A stretch of DNA of 53,234 nucleotides from an uncultured Eggerthellaceae bacterium (GCA_934670115.1 CAKUOV010000011.1:1-53234), one strand, 5' to 3'. Positions 33,945 through 43,448 are shown, numbered from the stretch's first letter. A program made the numbers and translations. The notes: generated by a model not told the origin, from the sequence alone.

Positions 33945-36209
33945 TTATTGTTTCCGAACCAAAAGCGCTACCGTCTCTACATGGGCCGTGTGGGGGAACA
34001 TGTCCACCGGCTGCACAACCTGAAGCTCGTAGCCGCGTTTTTGCAGCAGCTCAATGTCGCGCACCTGCGTTTCAGGGTTGCACGAGACGTACACAATGCG
34101 CTGGGGAGCCAGATCTGCTGCCGCCTGCAGAAACTCCGGCGTAGAGCCCGCACGCGGCGGATCCATGAGAAGGACAAGCTCGTGACCTGCTCCTTCATTG
34201 ACAGCAGCGGCGGAAGCATCAAGGTCGGCGACAGGAGCTGCATCAGCTTCGCAGCCGATTTCAGGCGCAGCGCCATCGAATCCAGCAGCGTGAGCAACGG
34301 CATCTTCGACCCCTCCCCCAAGCTCAGCTGCAGCATTCGCCCTGGCTTCGTCCATCAGATCGTCGGTATCTTTTTGAGCGAACTCACGCATGAACTGGGT
34401 CGCATCGGCCGCAATGAACGTTGCGTTCTCCACGCCGTTGTGACGCGCGTTTTCCCATGCATCGCGCACCGCTGCGGCATTGCTCTCAACGCCAATGACG
34501 CGCTTCGCGCCGCGCGTTGCCGCAACCAGGCCAATCGTGCCCGTACCGCAGTACGCGTCAATGACAGTCTGCGCGCCGGTTAACCCCGCAAGCTCAACGG
34601 CGGTGTTGTACAAAACTTCCGTCTGCGTTGCGTTGACCTGGTAAAACGAGGTAGAAGAAATACGGAAGCTCAACCCGCAGAGCGTATCAAGAATGAAACC
34701 CGGACCATAAAGCACCGTTTCCTGCTCGCCCAAAATCACGTTCGTCTGGCGCATGTTCACGTTTTGCACCACCGTTGTGACCTGAGGCACACGCGCGATA
34801 AGCTCCTTCGCGAATGACTTGCCCGCCGGAAATTTCTCTTCATTCGTAACGATGGTTACCAGCACTTCGCCGCTTTCGTGACCCACGCGCACCACCACGT
34901 GGCGCATGAAGCCCTCGCCCGTGTCCTCGTTGTACGGCTCGATTGCATGACGCTGCATGATGGCCTTGATGGCGGAAACAACCTGCTGACCCACTTCGTT
35001 TTCGATCAGACAACTCGTGGTGGGGACCAGCTTATGCGTGCCCTGCTCGTACATGCCCGTCAAGATTTCGCAGGTCAGGCCACGCTGGCGGCGCTTCTTT
35101 TTCTGGTCATCACCTTTGTCAGCGCCGGCAGCAGTTTTCAGCTGCTCAATTTTCTTGCCCGGCGCAAACGGGCTGATAATCTTATTGCGGTAGCGGAAAG
35201 GATCCTGCATGCCCAAAATCGGACGCAGCTCGAAATCGCCACCCACGCCCTCGAAAAGGTCGGCCACCAGCGCGTTTTTCAGCAAAAGCTGCTGTTCATA
35301 AGGCAGTGCGATGGCTTCGCAGCCACCACATTGGACGTCCACAGGACACGGAGATTTCATTGTTTTGCGAGCGCGCGAGGCAGCAGCAGAGAACACCGAT
35401 GGCTTTGCGGGCGCAGCAGATACCGGGCGCGCTGCTGGGCGCGCTGCGCGCGCAGGACGGGCAGAGCGATCCGAGCGTTCAGCACGCGCAGGACGGTCGG
35501 CGCGATTGGAGCGATCCGCGTGAGCAGGCTTGTCGGAGGTGGGACCGAAAGGCTTTGAACTACGATTTTGTTTCTTGTCAAAATCTTTCTCGCGTTTGCG
35601 GCCATCAGCCTTGTCGTTTTTGTAGCCGCCCTTTGCGGCAGCTTTGTGGCCGCCCCTGGTTTCACCCTTGAAGCCACCTCGAGAGCTATCCGCCTTGCCG
35701 AACTTTTTGTCGAACGCGGACGACTTCCTTCCCTCGTCAAACTTCGCGGACTTCCTTGGCGTGGCCGAAGCACCCGACTTGCCCGACCTTCCCATACCGG
35801 CCGGCTTGCCCGCACCGGCAGGCTTCCCACGGTATTCGGATTTTGCTGATTTACCTGCACCGGCAGGCTTGCCAGCACTCGCGAACTTGCCTGCACCGGC
35901 AGGTTTTCCGGCACCCGCGAACCTTCCCGCGCTCGCGGACTTGCCCCTCTGCTCAGGATTAGTCAACCTTATGGCGCCATTCTTTGCGGCGCCCTTCGCG
36001 TAAGACGACTGCGAACCTCTTGTATCGTTTCTCTCCAATTTTGCGCGCGGGCCGTCAAGCTGAGCCTTCAGCTTGGCAGCAATATCGCGCGAAACTTCCG
36101 TTTGAGCAGCCTTTTTGGCATTTCTCTGCGCAGCCTTCTGGGCTTCACGCTGGGCTTTCGGCGGCCTGCTGGTCTTATGCGGTTTTTTCGAAGCAGCATC
36201 GCGTGGCAT
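33945..36209 (-). CDS. RlmD/RumA-like 23S rRNA m5U methyltransferase with long basic tail
   Basis: 754 residues, far longer than the usual 430-460. The catalytic part starts near 285 with Fe-S cysteines in CPVDVQCGGC. DAYCGTG (AdoMet), LLMDPPRAGS and VSCNPET with the nucleophilic Cys follow, ending PVDMFPHTAHVE. It should methylate a uridine in 23S rRNA. Residues 1-285 are Lys/Arg/Ala/Gly-rich with repeated (S)AGAGKPAGAGK and RSDR/ARPAR units, surely disordered. A strong GGAGG site 7 bases before the ATG at 36209 supports translation of this tail. An Ala/Asp-rich insertion (about 610-665) interrupts the methyltransferase domain. Confidence 0.88.
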   Translation of the reverse strand: MPRDAASKKPHKTSRPPKAQREAQKAAQRNAKKAAQTEVSRDIAAKLKAQLDGPRAKLERNDTRGSQSSYAKGAAKNGAIRLTNPEQRGKSASAGRFAGAGKPAGAGKFASAGKPAGAGKSAKSEYRGKPAGAGKPAGMGRSGKSGASATPRKSAKFDEGRKSSAFDKKFGKADSSRGGFKGETRGGHKAAAKGGYKNDKADGRKREKDFDKKQNRSSKPFGPTSDKPAHADRSNRADRPARAERSDRSARPARAARPAARPVSAAPAKPSVFSAAASRARKTMKSPCPVDVQCGGCEAIALPYEQQLLLKNALVADLFEGVGGDFELRPILGMQDPFRYRNKIISPFAPGKKIEQLKTAAGADKGDDQKKKRRQRGLTCEILTGMYEQGTHKLVPTTSCLIENEVGQQVVSAIKAIMQRHAIEPYNEDTGEGFMRHVVVRVGHESGEVLVTIVTNEEKFPAGKSFAKELIARVPQVTTVVQNVNMRQTNVILGEQETVLYGPGFILDTLCGLSFRISSTSFYQVNATQTEVLYNTAVELAGLTGAQTVIDAYCGTGTIGLVAATRGAKRVIGVESNAAAVRDAWENARHNGVENATFIAADATQFMREFAQKDTDDLMDEARANAAAELGGGVEDAVAHAAGFDGAAPEIGCEADAAPVADLDASAAAVNEGAGHELVLLMDPPRAGSTPEFLQAAADLAPQRIVYVSCNPETQVRDIELLQKRGYELQVVQPVDMFPHTAHVETVALLVRKQ

Positions 36210-36478
36210 GTTTCCTCCGTAATGTCTCGCTTTTGGTTATTCTTCCTTACGATTTGCCCACAGCATTTCGTTGGCATTTTTTCGTTGACTTTTTATTGTA
36301 TAGTTTTTCTTTGGCAGAATCTTTCGCAAAAGAGCGCCATAGACAATGCATAGAATTATGCAGGCGAAACATGTTCGATACAAGGCGTGACATGTCGCCA
36401 CCACACGATGTGCTATTTTGATTCCGCGCTTGATTTTACGCGCTGTTGCGTTGTTGGTCGCACTCGCAGGAGGTCCTT

Positions 36479-36841
36479 ATGAAATTCGTAGCTCGCTGGA
36501 TTATTACCGCCATTGCCGTTGCTATTGCGGTGAATCTTGTTGGCGGCGTGGTGCTCGTCGGCGGAACCGGCTGGGGGGCGCTGGCGGCGTTTGCGCTGGT
36601 CCTTGCGTTTGTCGATACCGTGGTCAAACCTATCTTCAAAATTCTGACCATCCCTATTTCGTTTTTGACGCTGGGCATCTTTTACCTGTTCATCAACACG
36701 ATTATGCTGTACGTAGCGGCATCGCTTTCGGGCGGGCTGTTCGGCATTGGACTTGAGTTCGCCAACTTTGGCACCGCATTCCTTTGCAGCATCATCATCA
36801 GCGTTGTGAGCGCCATCGCGAATGCGCTCATTTCGGATTAG
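36479..36841 (+). CDS. Phage-holin superfamily IV-like membrane protein
   Basis: 120 residues with four hydrophobic helices, matching the PF04020-type '4 TMS holin' family that is widespread as a chromosomal gene without phage context. Helices are at about 5-25, 29-50, 55-80 and 90-118. VDTVVKPIFKILTIPISFLTLG is the conserved loop-helix stretch. An ideal AGGAGG lies 5 bases before the ATG. No lysis genes are nearby, so a lytic role is unlikely. The gap 36210-36478 holds only regulatory sequence. Confidence 0.82.
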   Translation: MKFVARWIITAIAVAIAVNLVGGVVLVGGTGWGALAAFALVLAFVDTVVKPIFKILTIPISFLTLGIFYLFINTIMLYVAASLSGGLFGIGLEFANFGTAFLCSIIISVVSAIANALISD

Positions 36842-36919
36842 ACCGCTCGTCCGAAGGGTGGCGCTCGCAATTCCGCGTTTCCGTATCGCGCGCGCAAAGA
36901 AGCAGACAGAAAACAGCCA

Positions 36920-38002
36920 ATGATCAGGTTCGACGACACATTCGAAGCATTCAATACCGTTCTTACGTTCTCGCTGTGTCTTGAAGGCGGCGAAGGAACC
37001 GGGGGCGCCAGAAGTGTCGAGCGCGCCAAGGAAGCCGAAGGCGATGAAGGTGCTGCTTCAAACCGCGAAGGCGTACCAGCGCAGGTCAGCGATGCTTTTC
37101 ACGAGCTGCGCGCGCTGTGCGAACGATATGAAAACCTGTTTTCCCGTACCATTCCTGCCTCGGATATTTCCCGCATCAACAGTGCGGGCGGCGAAGCTGT
37201 TGCCGTTGCTCCCGAAACCGCCCAGATGGTAGCGCGCGCGTTAACGTATTGCGAGAAAAGTGGCGGGGTGTTCGATGTAACCGCAGGGTGCCTTACGCGG
37301 CTTTGGGATTTTCATCAGGGCATTGTCCCCGAACAGCAAACATTGCAGCAAGCGGTGCAGCGTGTCGATTGGCGCACTGTGAACGTTTTTCAGGAAAACG
37401 ACACCTGGTATGTGCAGCTTGCCGACCCCGCTGCCGCTCTTGATGTAGGCGGTATCGCGAAAGGCTGGATTGCCGATGAACTGGGAAAATACCTTCAGCG
37501 CAAAGGCTTTGAAGACTTCCTTATCAACTTGGGCGGCAATGTTTTAGCGCACGGCCACAACGCGCAAGGCAAGCCCTGGACCATTGGCATCACGAACCCC
37601 TTCCCCGACCAAAGCGAGGATGTGGTTGTACGATGCACGGGGGAATCGGTGGTAACCAGCGGAACGTACGAGCGCTGCTTCCAGAAAAACGGCGTGCTCA
37701 TGCATCACATTTTGGATCCGCAAACAGGGTTTCCCGTGGTAACCGATGCCGTAGGTGCCACCATCGTATGCGAAAAATCAATCGACGCGGAAGGTTTCTC
37801 CACCACCGCGCTTGCCTTGGGTGTTGAAAGTGGTCTAGCTTTCTGCAAAGCGCAACCGGAAATCATTTCCGCTATTTTCATTGACGTCCGTGGCAACGTT
37901 CACACCTATGAAGCAGAAGCCTTGAAGGCACATTCCAGAGTAGAAGGAGTCGGAATTTGCCCCCGAAGAACCAAGCAAGGATCATCACGCATCAATAATT
38001 AA
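36920..38002 (+). CDS. apbE: FAD:protein FMN transferase ApbE
   Basis: 360 residues. Covalently attaches FMN from FAD to Thr/Ser of target flavoproteins. FSRTIPASDISRINS, then DVGGIAKGWIAD (about 174-185), NLGGNVLAHG and the metal/FAD motif HHILDPQTGFP are present. There is no signal peptide or lipobox, unlike many Gram-negative ApbE proteins, so it may act in the cytoplasm or be exported otherwise. A charged Glu/Ala-rich insertion lies at about 22-50. Its 3' end overlaps that of the convergent ATPase 3 by 11 bases. No target flavoprotein gene is adjacent. Confidence 0.93.
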   Translation: MIRFDDTFEAFNTVLTFSLCLEGGEGTGGARSVERAKEAEGDEGAASNREGVPAQVSDAFHELRALCERYENLFSRTIPASDISRINSAGGEAVAVAPETAQMVARALTYCEKSGGVFDVTAGCLTRLWDFHQGIVPEQQTLQQAVQRVDWRTVNVFQENDTWYVQLADPAAALDVGGIAKGWIADELGKYLQRKGFEDFLINLGGNVLAHGHNAQGKPWTIGITNPFPDQSEDVVVRCTGESVVTSGTYERCFQKNGVLMHHILDPQTGFPVVTDAVGATIVCEKSIDAEGFSTTALALGVESGLAFCKAQPEIISAIFIDVRGNVHTYEAEALKAHSRVEGVGICPRRTKQGSSRINN

Positions 38003-39158
38003 GGCCAAACGCCCAAAGCGGAATCACATTCCCGAAACCGTATTCGATTCCGTCCTTCACCACGTAACCATCGTCAACATCCTTGATTTGAGATTGTCCC
38101 TTACCAGGGCCCCCTATTTCAAATGTGCGTCCATCTATCACAAAATCCGAAGTCCCCGATGCTGTGACCAGGTGATTCACTCTCATCTGGTTGAAGAAGA
38201 AGGTTTCTCGCACGGTGCCAACGCTGCATTCGTTGCTTAAATTGAAAAGGATATTCGGATTATCCAGGTAGACCTTTTCTGCCTTACCTAATGCACCCAG
38301 TCCACTTGCGCCCGTTCTGAGCAGAGAAATCATTCCCGCTTTCTCCATGTAGACAAGGTATTCCTCCACATTATTGCGCCCAACCTGAATCATCTTAGCC
38401 AAGTTGCTCATGTTTGGCTTGAAGGGAACCAGCTCGCTTACAACAACCATCAGCTTCAGCAATTTGCGCCCCGTTGCCACGTTCATCTGGGCATACGCAG
38501 GAATATCCTGCTCCAGCGTTCGCGTTATGACCTGACGAAGCTCCATATCAAAATCAGCATCTTCCCCAAAAGGATAATATCCGCATCGAAGATACTCTTC
38601 AAACAAAGGAAGAGGGTGCTTTAAACCAGGGATTGCCGCCTTGTTGTCAAGAATCTGTTCGAGCGAGAACACCGGCGCGTCAATTCCGTGACGGATTTTA
38701 AGGAACTCGCGAAACGAAAGCCCCTGCATGTGGTATCGCGGAGCACGACGAGAAAGATCCGCTTCGCCCTTCTCGATATCAAGAACAGAGGAACCGGTAA
38801 AGTAAACATGCAGGTCAGGATAAGCATCATAGATGTTTTTGAGTTCGCGAGACCATCCGGGGTACTTATGAACCTCGTCGATGAAGAAATAGGCGCCACC
38901 GCGCTTGTAAAACGCGTCCGCCACCTCAAGCAACGTATGCGTTGCAAAATACAAATGATCGGCGCTCACATACAATGCCCCACCATTGGCATGGGCATCA
39001 CGAATCCGCTGTAGGAAGAGCGTGGTTTTGCCCACGCCGCGTGGGCCAACCAGGGCCAACATGCGATTATCCCAATTGATTCGATTGTATTGATACCGCT
39101 TAAAAGAAAAATCGGTGTTGTTAAGCTGGTTCTGCATGTACTCATAAAGCGATTCCAT
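37992..39158 (-). CDS. AAA_14/DUF4143 ATPase 3
   Basis: 388 residues. Walker A GPRGVGKT at 38-45 and Walker B YFFIDEVHK near 89-97, followed by GSSVLDI. The C-terminal DUF4143 block carries SDFVIDGRTFEIGG with GKGQSQI, an intact variant of the family's acidic motif. It contains a winged-helix-like segment around 230-270. It is preceded by AAGGAG and by a four-unit 32-bp repeat array (39195-39310) like that of ATPase 1 but with a different motif. Convergent with apbE. Confidence 0.88.
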   Translation of the reverse strand: MESLYEYMQNQLNNTDFSFKRYQYNRINWDNRMLALVGPRGVGKTTLFLQRIRDAHANGGALYVSADHLYFATHTLLEVADAFYKRGGAYFFIDEVHKYPGWSRELKNIYDAYPDLHVYFTGSSVLDIEKGEADLSRRAPRYHMQGLSFREFLKIRHGIDAPVFSLEQILDNKAAIPGLKHPLPLFEEYLRCGYYPFGEDADFDMELRQVITRTLEQDIPAYAQMNVATGRKLLKLMVVVSELVPFKPNMSNLAKMIQVGRNNVEEYLVYMEKAGMISLLRTGASGLGALGKAEKVYLDNPNILFNLSNECSVGTVRETFFFNQMRVNHLVTASGTSDFVIDGRTFEIGGPGKGQSQIKDVDDGYVVKDGIEYGFGNVIPLWAFGLNY

Positions 39159-39194
39159 CTTAACTCACTCCTTTTCAGTTTTTGAGAAGTATAT

Positions 39195-39309
39195 TTGCAC
39201 TGTGATAGTGCAAATTTTACCAGAAATTGCACTGTGATGGTGCGTTTTTTAAAGCATTTTGCACTGTCATGGTGCAAAATTTGGCTGAAATTGCACTGCG
39301 ACGGTGCAA
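39195..39309 (-). repeat. Four-unit palindromic repeat, exact 32-bp period, before ATPase 3
   Basis: TTGCACTGTGATAGTGCAA-like 19-bp palindromes begin at 39195, 39227, 39259 and 39291, exactly 32 bases apart. Arms are TTGCAC and GTGCAA; linkers are AT-rich and differ. Compensating changes (T-A to G-C inside unit 4, TGCGACG centre) keep the arms. On the minus strand an extended -10, TGGTAAAAT (39214-39222), lies just before the gene-proximal unit, which would cover the transcription start. The last unit ends 37 bases before the ATG. Confidence 0.88.
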
Positions 39310-39459
39310 TGTGATAATTCGAAAAGGCTGGCAACATGAAAGAAGGACGCACCCGCGAAAGGCGCGCCCTTCGATACGTCGATGAGTTTTTAACGCGCTT
39401 CGGCTCCGAACGCCAATATCCGCACATAGCGCGCGTTCGACCTGCGCAAACGTTGCAAA

Positions 39460-40632
39460 CTACAAAGCGCTCCGGTAAATTTCGCGGGCGTCGTCCATAG
39501 TCAGCTTCTTGAAGCTACCGAAAACTTCTCCCTTATTTGCGCGCAGGGTAGGAATCATCTTCTCAATGTCGTCTTCTTCAATGCCAAGCTCGGCCAACGT
39601 AGTAGGCATGCCCAGCGATGCGAAGAACGCACGCGTCTCATCAACGGCGGAAAGCGCATCGGACATGGCATCGCCCGTGGGAGCCAAACCGAACGCTTCG
39701 CGTCCGTAATAGGCGAAGCGACCTGGGTTTTCACTGCAGACGTACTCCATCCACGCCGGGAACATAACAGCCAGACCGGCGCCATGCGTAATAGCCGGGT
39801 TCAGCGCGGACAGCTCGTGCTCCATACCGTGCGTTGCCCAATCCTCGTGACGGCCAACGCCCGCAAGGCCCTGATGGCACAGCATGCCGGCCCACATGAT
39901 GTTCGCGCGTGCATCGTAATTCTCGGGGTCGGCCAGCACGCGCGGAGCTTCCGCACGAATCGTCTTCATCAGGCCCAAGTTCAGATTGTCGGTCACGGGA
40001 ACCGAACCCACGTCATCGAAGAAGCGTTCCAGCAAGTGCGCGAACATGTCCGTAATGCCCGCAGCCGTTTGATATTCGGGCAGCGTGAACGTGAGCTCGG
40101 GGTTCATGAATGCGAACTTCGGACGATGGTTGTTGTTCGCGTAACCCGTCTTGCGCCCCAGCTCGTCGTTGCTGATAACGGTGTTCTTGGAAGCTTCGCT
40201 GCCCGCCGCCGGAATAGTGAGCACCACCGCAATTGGCAAAACCGCGTGATCGGTGCGCTTCGTTTCGAAAAGCGTCCACACATCTTCATCAATGCATGCA
40301 CCGTTTGCGATTGCCTTGGAAGAGTCAATGACCGAGCCGCCGCCCACAGCAATAATCCAGTCGATGCCCTGCTCTTTGCAGATTTTCACGCCTTCACGCA
40401 CGAGCGTAACTTCGGGGTTGGGACGAACACCACCCAGCTCAACATGGGATATCCCCTGCTCATCAAGCGATGCGCACACGCGATCAATCAAACCGCTGGC
40501 TTTCGCGCTTTTACCGCCAAAGTGAACGAGTGCCCTCTTAGCACCCGCCGCCGCGAGTTTTGCGCCAATCTGAAGCTCGGCGTCTTTGCCAAATACAAAC
40601 TGCGTTGGCGATACGAATTCAAAGTTCTCCAT
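39460..40632 (-). CDS. Iron-containing alcohol dehydrogenase
   Basis: 390 residues, YqhD/butanol-dehydrogenase-like. The nucleotide loop GGGSVIDSSKAIA is at about 94-106. Metal ligands are expected in ITDMFAHLLERF, HEDWATHGMEHEL and NPAITHGAGLAV. It reduces aldehydes to alcohols, probably with NADPH. Starts 18 bases after the DUF3783 gene, forming a unit aminotransferase-DUF3783-ADH on the minus strand. The substrate is unknown; an amino-acid-derived aldehyde would fit the context but this is inference. Confidence 0.93.
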   Translation of the reverse strand: MENFEFVSPTQFVFGKDAELQIGAKLAAAGAKRALVHFGGKSAKASGLIDRVCASLDEQGISHVELGGVRPNPEVTLVREGVKICKEQGIDWIIAVGGGSVIDSSKAIANGACIDEDVWTLFETKRTDHAVLPIAVVLTIPAAGSEASKNTVISNDELGRKTGYANNNHRPKFAFMNPELTFTLPEYQTAAGITDMFAHLLERFFDDVGSVPVTDNLNLGLMKTIRAEAPRVLADPENYDARANIMWAGMLCHQGLAGVGRHEDWATHGMEHELSALNPAITHGAGLAVMFPAWMEYVCSENPGRFAYYGREAFGLAPTGDAMSDALSAVDETRAFFASLGMPTTLAELGIEEDDIEKMIPTLRANKGEVFGSFKKLTMDDAREIYRSAL

Positions 40633-40650
40633 GGTTTTGGTCTGCCTTTC

Positions 40651-41211
40651 CTATTTTGACTCGTCGGCGGCTTCATCGTTATCGGCAACGTCAGCCTCGT
40701 CGGACTCTCCAGCCGGCACCTGCGCCACCGCCTCTTGCTCGGCACGCGCAGCGGCCAGCTGTTCGTGCTCCTGCGCCACCTGAGTCATGAGCTCGATAAA
40801 GCTCCAGCCCCTGTTTTCCTTGGTCAGAACCGCTTTGTGAGGAATCGAAACACCCACAATCTTGAGCGCCATCAGGAAATCGTCCAGCTGGTGCTTGCTC
40901 AGATTGCACAGCAGCAAAAACTCGCCTTCGGGAGCTTCGCCGTCAAACGGGGCGAACGCCGGGTGGTACCCCATCAATCCCGCAAGTGAACCTACGGGAT
41001 CAGAAAGCTGCTCTGCACGGACTTCTCGCAGGTCAAAGTCAAGTTCGCGAACAACGCGCCACAGCAGAGCCCCGCGTTCACTTTCTTTTTCAACACCGTA
41101 GACAATAACGCGGGGCGCATTCCTTTTCGCCGCACGTTCCTTTGCGGCGCGGACTTTTGCAGCGTGGCTATCGCCCTTTTTCTTCGGCTTCTTTTGCGAT
41201 TTCTGTGCCAT
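40651..41211 (-). CDS. DUF3783-domain protein
   Basis: 186 residues. A basic N terminus (QKSQKKPKKK) is followed by a central domain about 35-145 with VIVYGV, FLLLCNLSKHQLDDFLMALKIVGVSIPHKAVLT and NRGWSFIELM. This matches the DUF3783 pattern, a small domain of unknown function common in Firmicutes and Coriobacteria. An acidic Ala/Glu tail of about 40 residues follows. Starts 3 bases past the aminotransferase stop and ends 18 before the ADH gene. Confidence 0.8.
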   Translation of the reverse strand: MAQKSQKKPKKKGDSHAAKVRAAKERAAKRNAPRVIVYGVEKESERGALLWRVVRELDFDLREVRAEQLSDPVGSLAGLMGYHPAFAPFDGEAPEGEFLLLCNLSKHQLDDFLMALKIVGVSIPHKAVLTKENRGWSFIELMTQVAQEHEQLAAARAEQEAVAQVPAGESDEADVADNDEAADESK

Positions 41212-41214
41212 GGC

Positions 41215-42405
41215 TTACTCCTGATAGCTTTCTTTCAGCGCGGCGAACGCCGGCAGTGAATTGACAATGGTCTCTTTCGAGATGCAGTAGCTCAAGCGCA
41301 TCCAGCCTTCGCAGCCAAAGCTGTTCGACGGCACCAGCAAAAGCTCGAATTTCTTTGCCGCTTCGCAGAATGCCTCGGCATCGGGCTCGAGCGCCTTGAC
41401 CCACAAATAAAACGCTCCATCAGGCTCGATATATTCATACCCGAGTTTTTTCAGGCCTTCGGACAGAATTTCACGGTTCTCGCGATACGACTCAACATCG
41501 GACGGCTCGTCAATGCAGCGCTCAATCACCCGCTGAAGCAGTGCCGGCGCGCACACGTAGCTCAAAGCGCGGCCCGCGCCCGCAATGGCGGTTGAAATTT
41601 CACGCGCATTGCTGGCGTAATCGGAAACATACACGTAGCCAATGCGCTCACCTGGCAAAGAAAGGCTCTTTGACCAGGAGTAACACACAATCGTGCGCGG
41701 ATACAACGTGGGCACGTACGGAATTTCCTTGCCATAGGAAATCTCACGGTACGGCTCATCGCTGATCAGGTATAGCTTGCGACCAAGCTCTTGCTCTTTG
41801 CGCGTAAGCAGAGCGGCCAGTTCTTCCAAGTTTTCACGGGAATACACAGCACCCGTGGGATTGTTGGGCGTGTTGATCAGAACGGCGCGCGTTTTTTCGT
41901 TGATAGCCGCCTCAACTGCGGAGATATCAATTTGGAAGTCGCTTGTGCGCGCGGGAACGGGCACCAGCGTGCACTGCGCGCTTTCCACAAACGTGCGGTA
42001 CTCGGGGAAAAACGGCGCAATGGTGATGATCTCTTCGCCTGGAACGGCAACCGCCTGGAACGCAATGCCAAGAGAAGCCGCAGCGCCTGCCGTCATGTAC
42101 ACGTTTTCCGGCGTAGCAGGAACGCCAAAGCGGCGACGGATGTTATCCGCAACGGCCTTGCGCGTAGTGTAAAGCCCCTGTGCAGGAGTGTATCCGTGCA
42201 GCTCAACGGGGTTCATCTCCGCAAGCTCGATGATTGCCTGCTTCACGGCGTTGGGCGCAGGAACGCTTGGGTTGCCAATGCTGAAATCGAACACTTTATC
42301 GGCGCCTATCTGCGCTTTTCGCTCAAGGCCGTAAGCGAACAGCTCGCGGATTGCGCTCGGTTCGGCACCCAGCCCGTACATTCTCTCGTTCAAATCTTGA
42401 GGCAT
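41215..42405 (-). CDS. Class I/II PLP-dependent aminotransferase
   Basis: 396 residues from the ATG at 42403-42405 with AAGGA upstream; the frame's extra 49 residues to 42552 are unconserved. Fold type I signs: NTPNNPTGAVYS, ISDEPYRE, and the PLP lysine in SWSKSLSLPGERIGY; the substrate Arg is likely in WMRLSYC. It is an aspartate/aromatic-like aminotransferase; its amino acid cannot be determined. First gene of the three-gene unit with DUF3783 and the iron ADH. Confidence 0.92.
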   Translation of the reverse strand: MPQDLNERMYGLGAEPSAIRELFAYGLERKAQIGADKVFDFSIGNPSVPAPNAVKQAIIELAEMNPVELHGYTPAQGLYTTRKAVADNIRRRFGVPATPENVYMTAGAAASLGIAFQAVAVPGEEIITIAPFFPEYRTFVESAQCTLVPVPARTSDFQIDISAVEAAINEKTRAVLINTPNNPTGAVYSRENLEELAALLTRKEQELGRKLYLISDEPYREISYGKEIPYVPTLYPRTIVCYSWSKSLSLPGERIGYVYVSDYASNAREISTAIAGAGRALSYVCAPALLQRVIERCIDEPSDVESYRENREILSEGLKKLGYEYIEPDGAFYLWVKALEPDAEAFCEAAKKFELLLVPSNSFGCEGWMRLSYCISKETIVNSLPAFAALKESYQE

Positions 42406-42632
42406 ATCGATCGAATCCTTCTTCCCTTGGTCTTTTCGCCGTTCAGCGCCGCTGCGTCTTCCACCGTTCGCCGCCGCGTGAGCCGCCATCACGCAATCCT
42501 TCGCCACACCCTTCGCCGAGCAACACTGCTCAACAGCCCAGCAACGATCCATCGCAGGGACCCTTTTTGCCTGGTTGGTATTGTACGCTTGGGATTTGTT
42601 GTTTCCTATCGATTTTCTCTGAAAAAGCGCGG

Positions 42633-42658
42633 TCGCACTGTTACGAGTGCGATTTTTT
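42633..42658. terminator. Hairpin between sanA and the aminotransferase gene
   Basis: TCGCACT (42633-42639) and AGTGCGA (42646-42652) pair. T6 follows on the plus side and CCGCGCTTTTT on the minus side. The flanking genes are both minus-strand, so it most likely ends sanA. The rest of the 298-base gap shows nothing else. Confidence 0.6.
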
Positions 42659-42703
42659 AGACGCTGCGCCCATTCAATCGGCCACGTTCAAGCAGCCCTA
42701 TCC

Positions 42704-43387
42704 CTAGTCGGTTACGTCACCCGATTGATTCAGGCTGATGTACTCGCCGCCCAGCGATGACGACGCCTTCGTGAGCGTCTTGAAGAAATCTTTCGTGCGC
42801 GCAGGAATTTCTCGCAAGTCATAATAGAACTGGTTTTGGTAATCACGCATGTCGGTCGGCACACCCGCGACAGTCATTCCAAGGCCTTCACCTGCGTAAA
42901 TAGCACGATACAAGTGATAGGTCTGCGTGGAAACAACCACGCGATTGCAGCCGAAAATGTTCTGAGCGCGATACATAGTGTCGTAGGTGGAGAAGCCCGC
43001 ATGATCGCAGAAGATGTCCTCGCTCGGAACGCCATGCGCCACGGCGTAGCGCTTCATGGCCGCACATTCGTTGTAAGAATCCTGGCCGTTGTCGCCGCTC
43101 ATAATAATTTTCGGAGCAACACCTTCCTGGTATAAAACAATGGCGCCATCCACGCGGTCGGCAAGAATCTGGGATAGCGAACCATCGGGTCGCACGGACG
43201 CGCCCAGAACAACAATGGCGTCGGCCTGGAAATTTGCGACCTCCTGCGTGGAATGGATGTTATTTTTCGTTGTCTGCAGAACCCACACGTTCGTGCCAGC
43301 AACAACCAGAACCACGGCGAAAAGGCACCCGCCCAGAATACGCCCTGCACGTCCAAGGCATCCTCTGATTTTCGGTTTATTCGCCAT
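42704..43387 (-). CDS. SanA/YdcF-like DUF218 membrane protein
   Basis: 227 residues from the ATG at 43385-43387. One N-terminal helix (GGCLFAVVLVVAGTNVWVL) anchors an extracytoplasmic DUF218 domain: ADAIVVLGASVRPDGSLS, ADRVDGAIVLYQEG, IIMSGDNGQ, STYDTMYRAQ and VVVSTQTYHLYRA. SanA in E. coli affects envelope permeability to large antibiotics. The biochemical activity is unknown. The gene lies 62 bases past a five-pair TTGCCCA repeat array, which probably contains its promoter. Confidence 0.88.
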   Translation of the reverse strand: MANKPKIRGCLGRAGRILGGCLFAVVLVVAGTNVWVLQTTKNNIHSTQEVANFQADAIVVLGASVRPDGSLSQILADRVDGAIVLYQEGVAPKIIMSGDNGQDSYNECAAMKRYAVAHGVPSEDIFCDHAGFSTYDTMYRAQNIFGCNRVVVSTQTYHLYRAIYAGEGLGMTVAGVPTDMRDYQNQFYYDLREIPARTKDFFKTLTKASSSLGGEYISLNQSGDVTD

Positions 43388-43448
43388 AGTTTTTCGCGTT
43401 CTCCTTTTCCACTTTTTCGTTTGGCACGCGCTCTTTGCCCGCGCATCG

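Noticed and set aside
36479..36841. Prophage lysis gene (holin)
   Set aside because: No other phage gene is near; this holin-like family is common as an ordinary chromosomal gene.
42633..42652. TCGCACT...AGTGCGA palindrome as an outlying copy of the ATPase 3 array unit (TTGCACT...AGTGCAA)
   Set aside because: Similar arms but different length and centre, alone, and with a T-run typical of a terminator.
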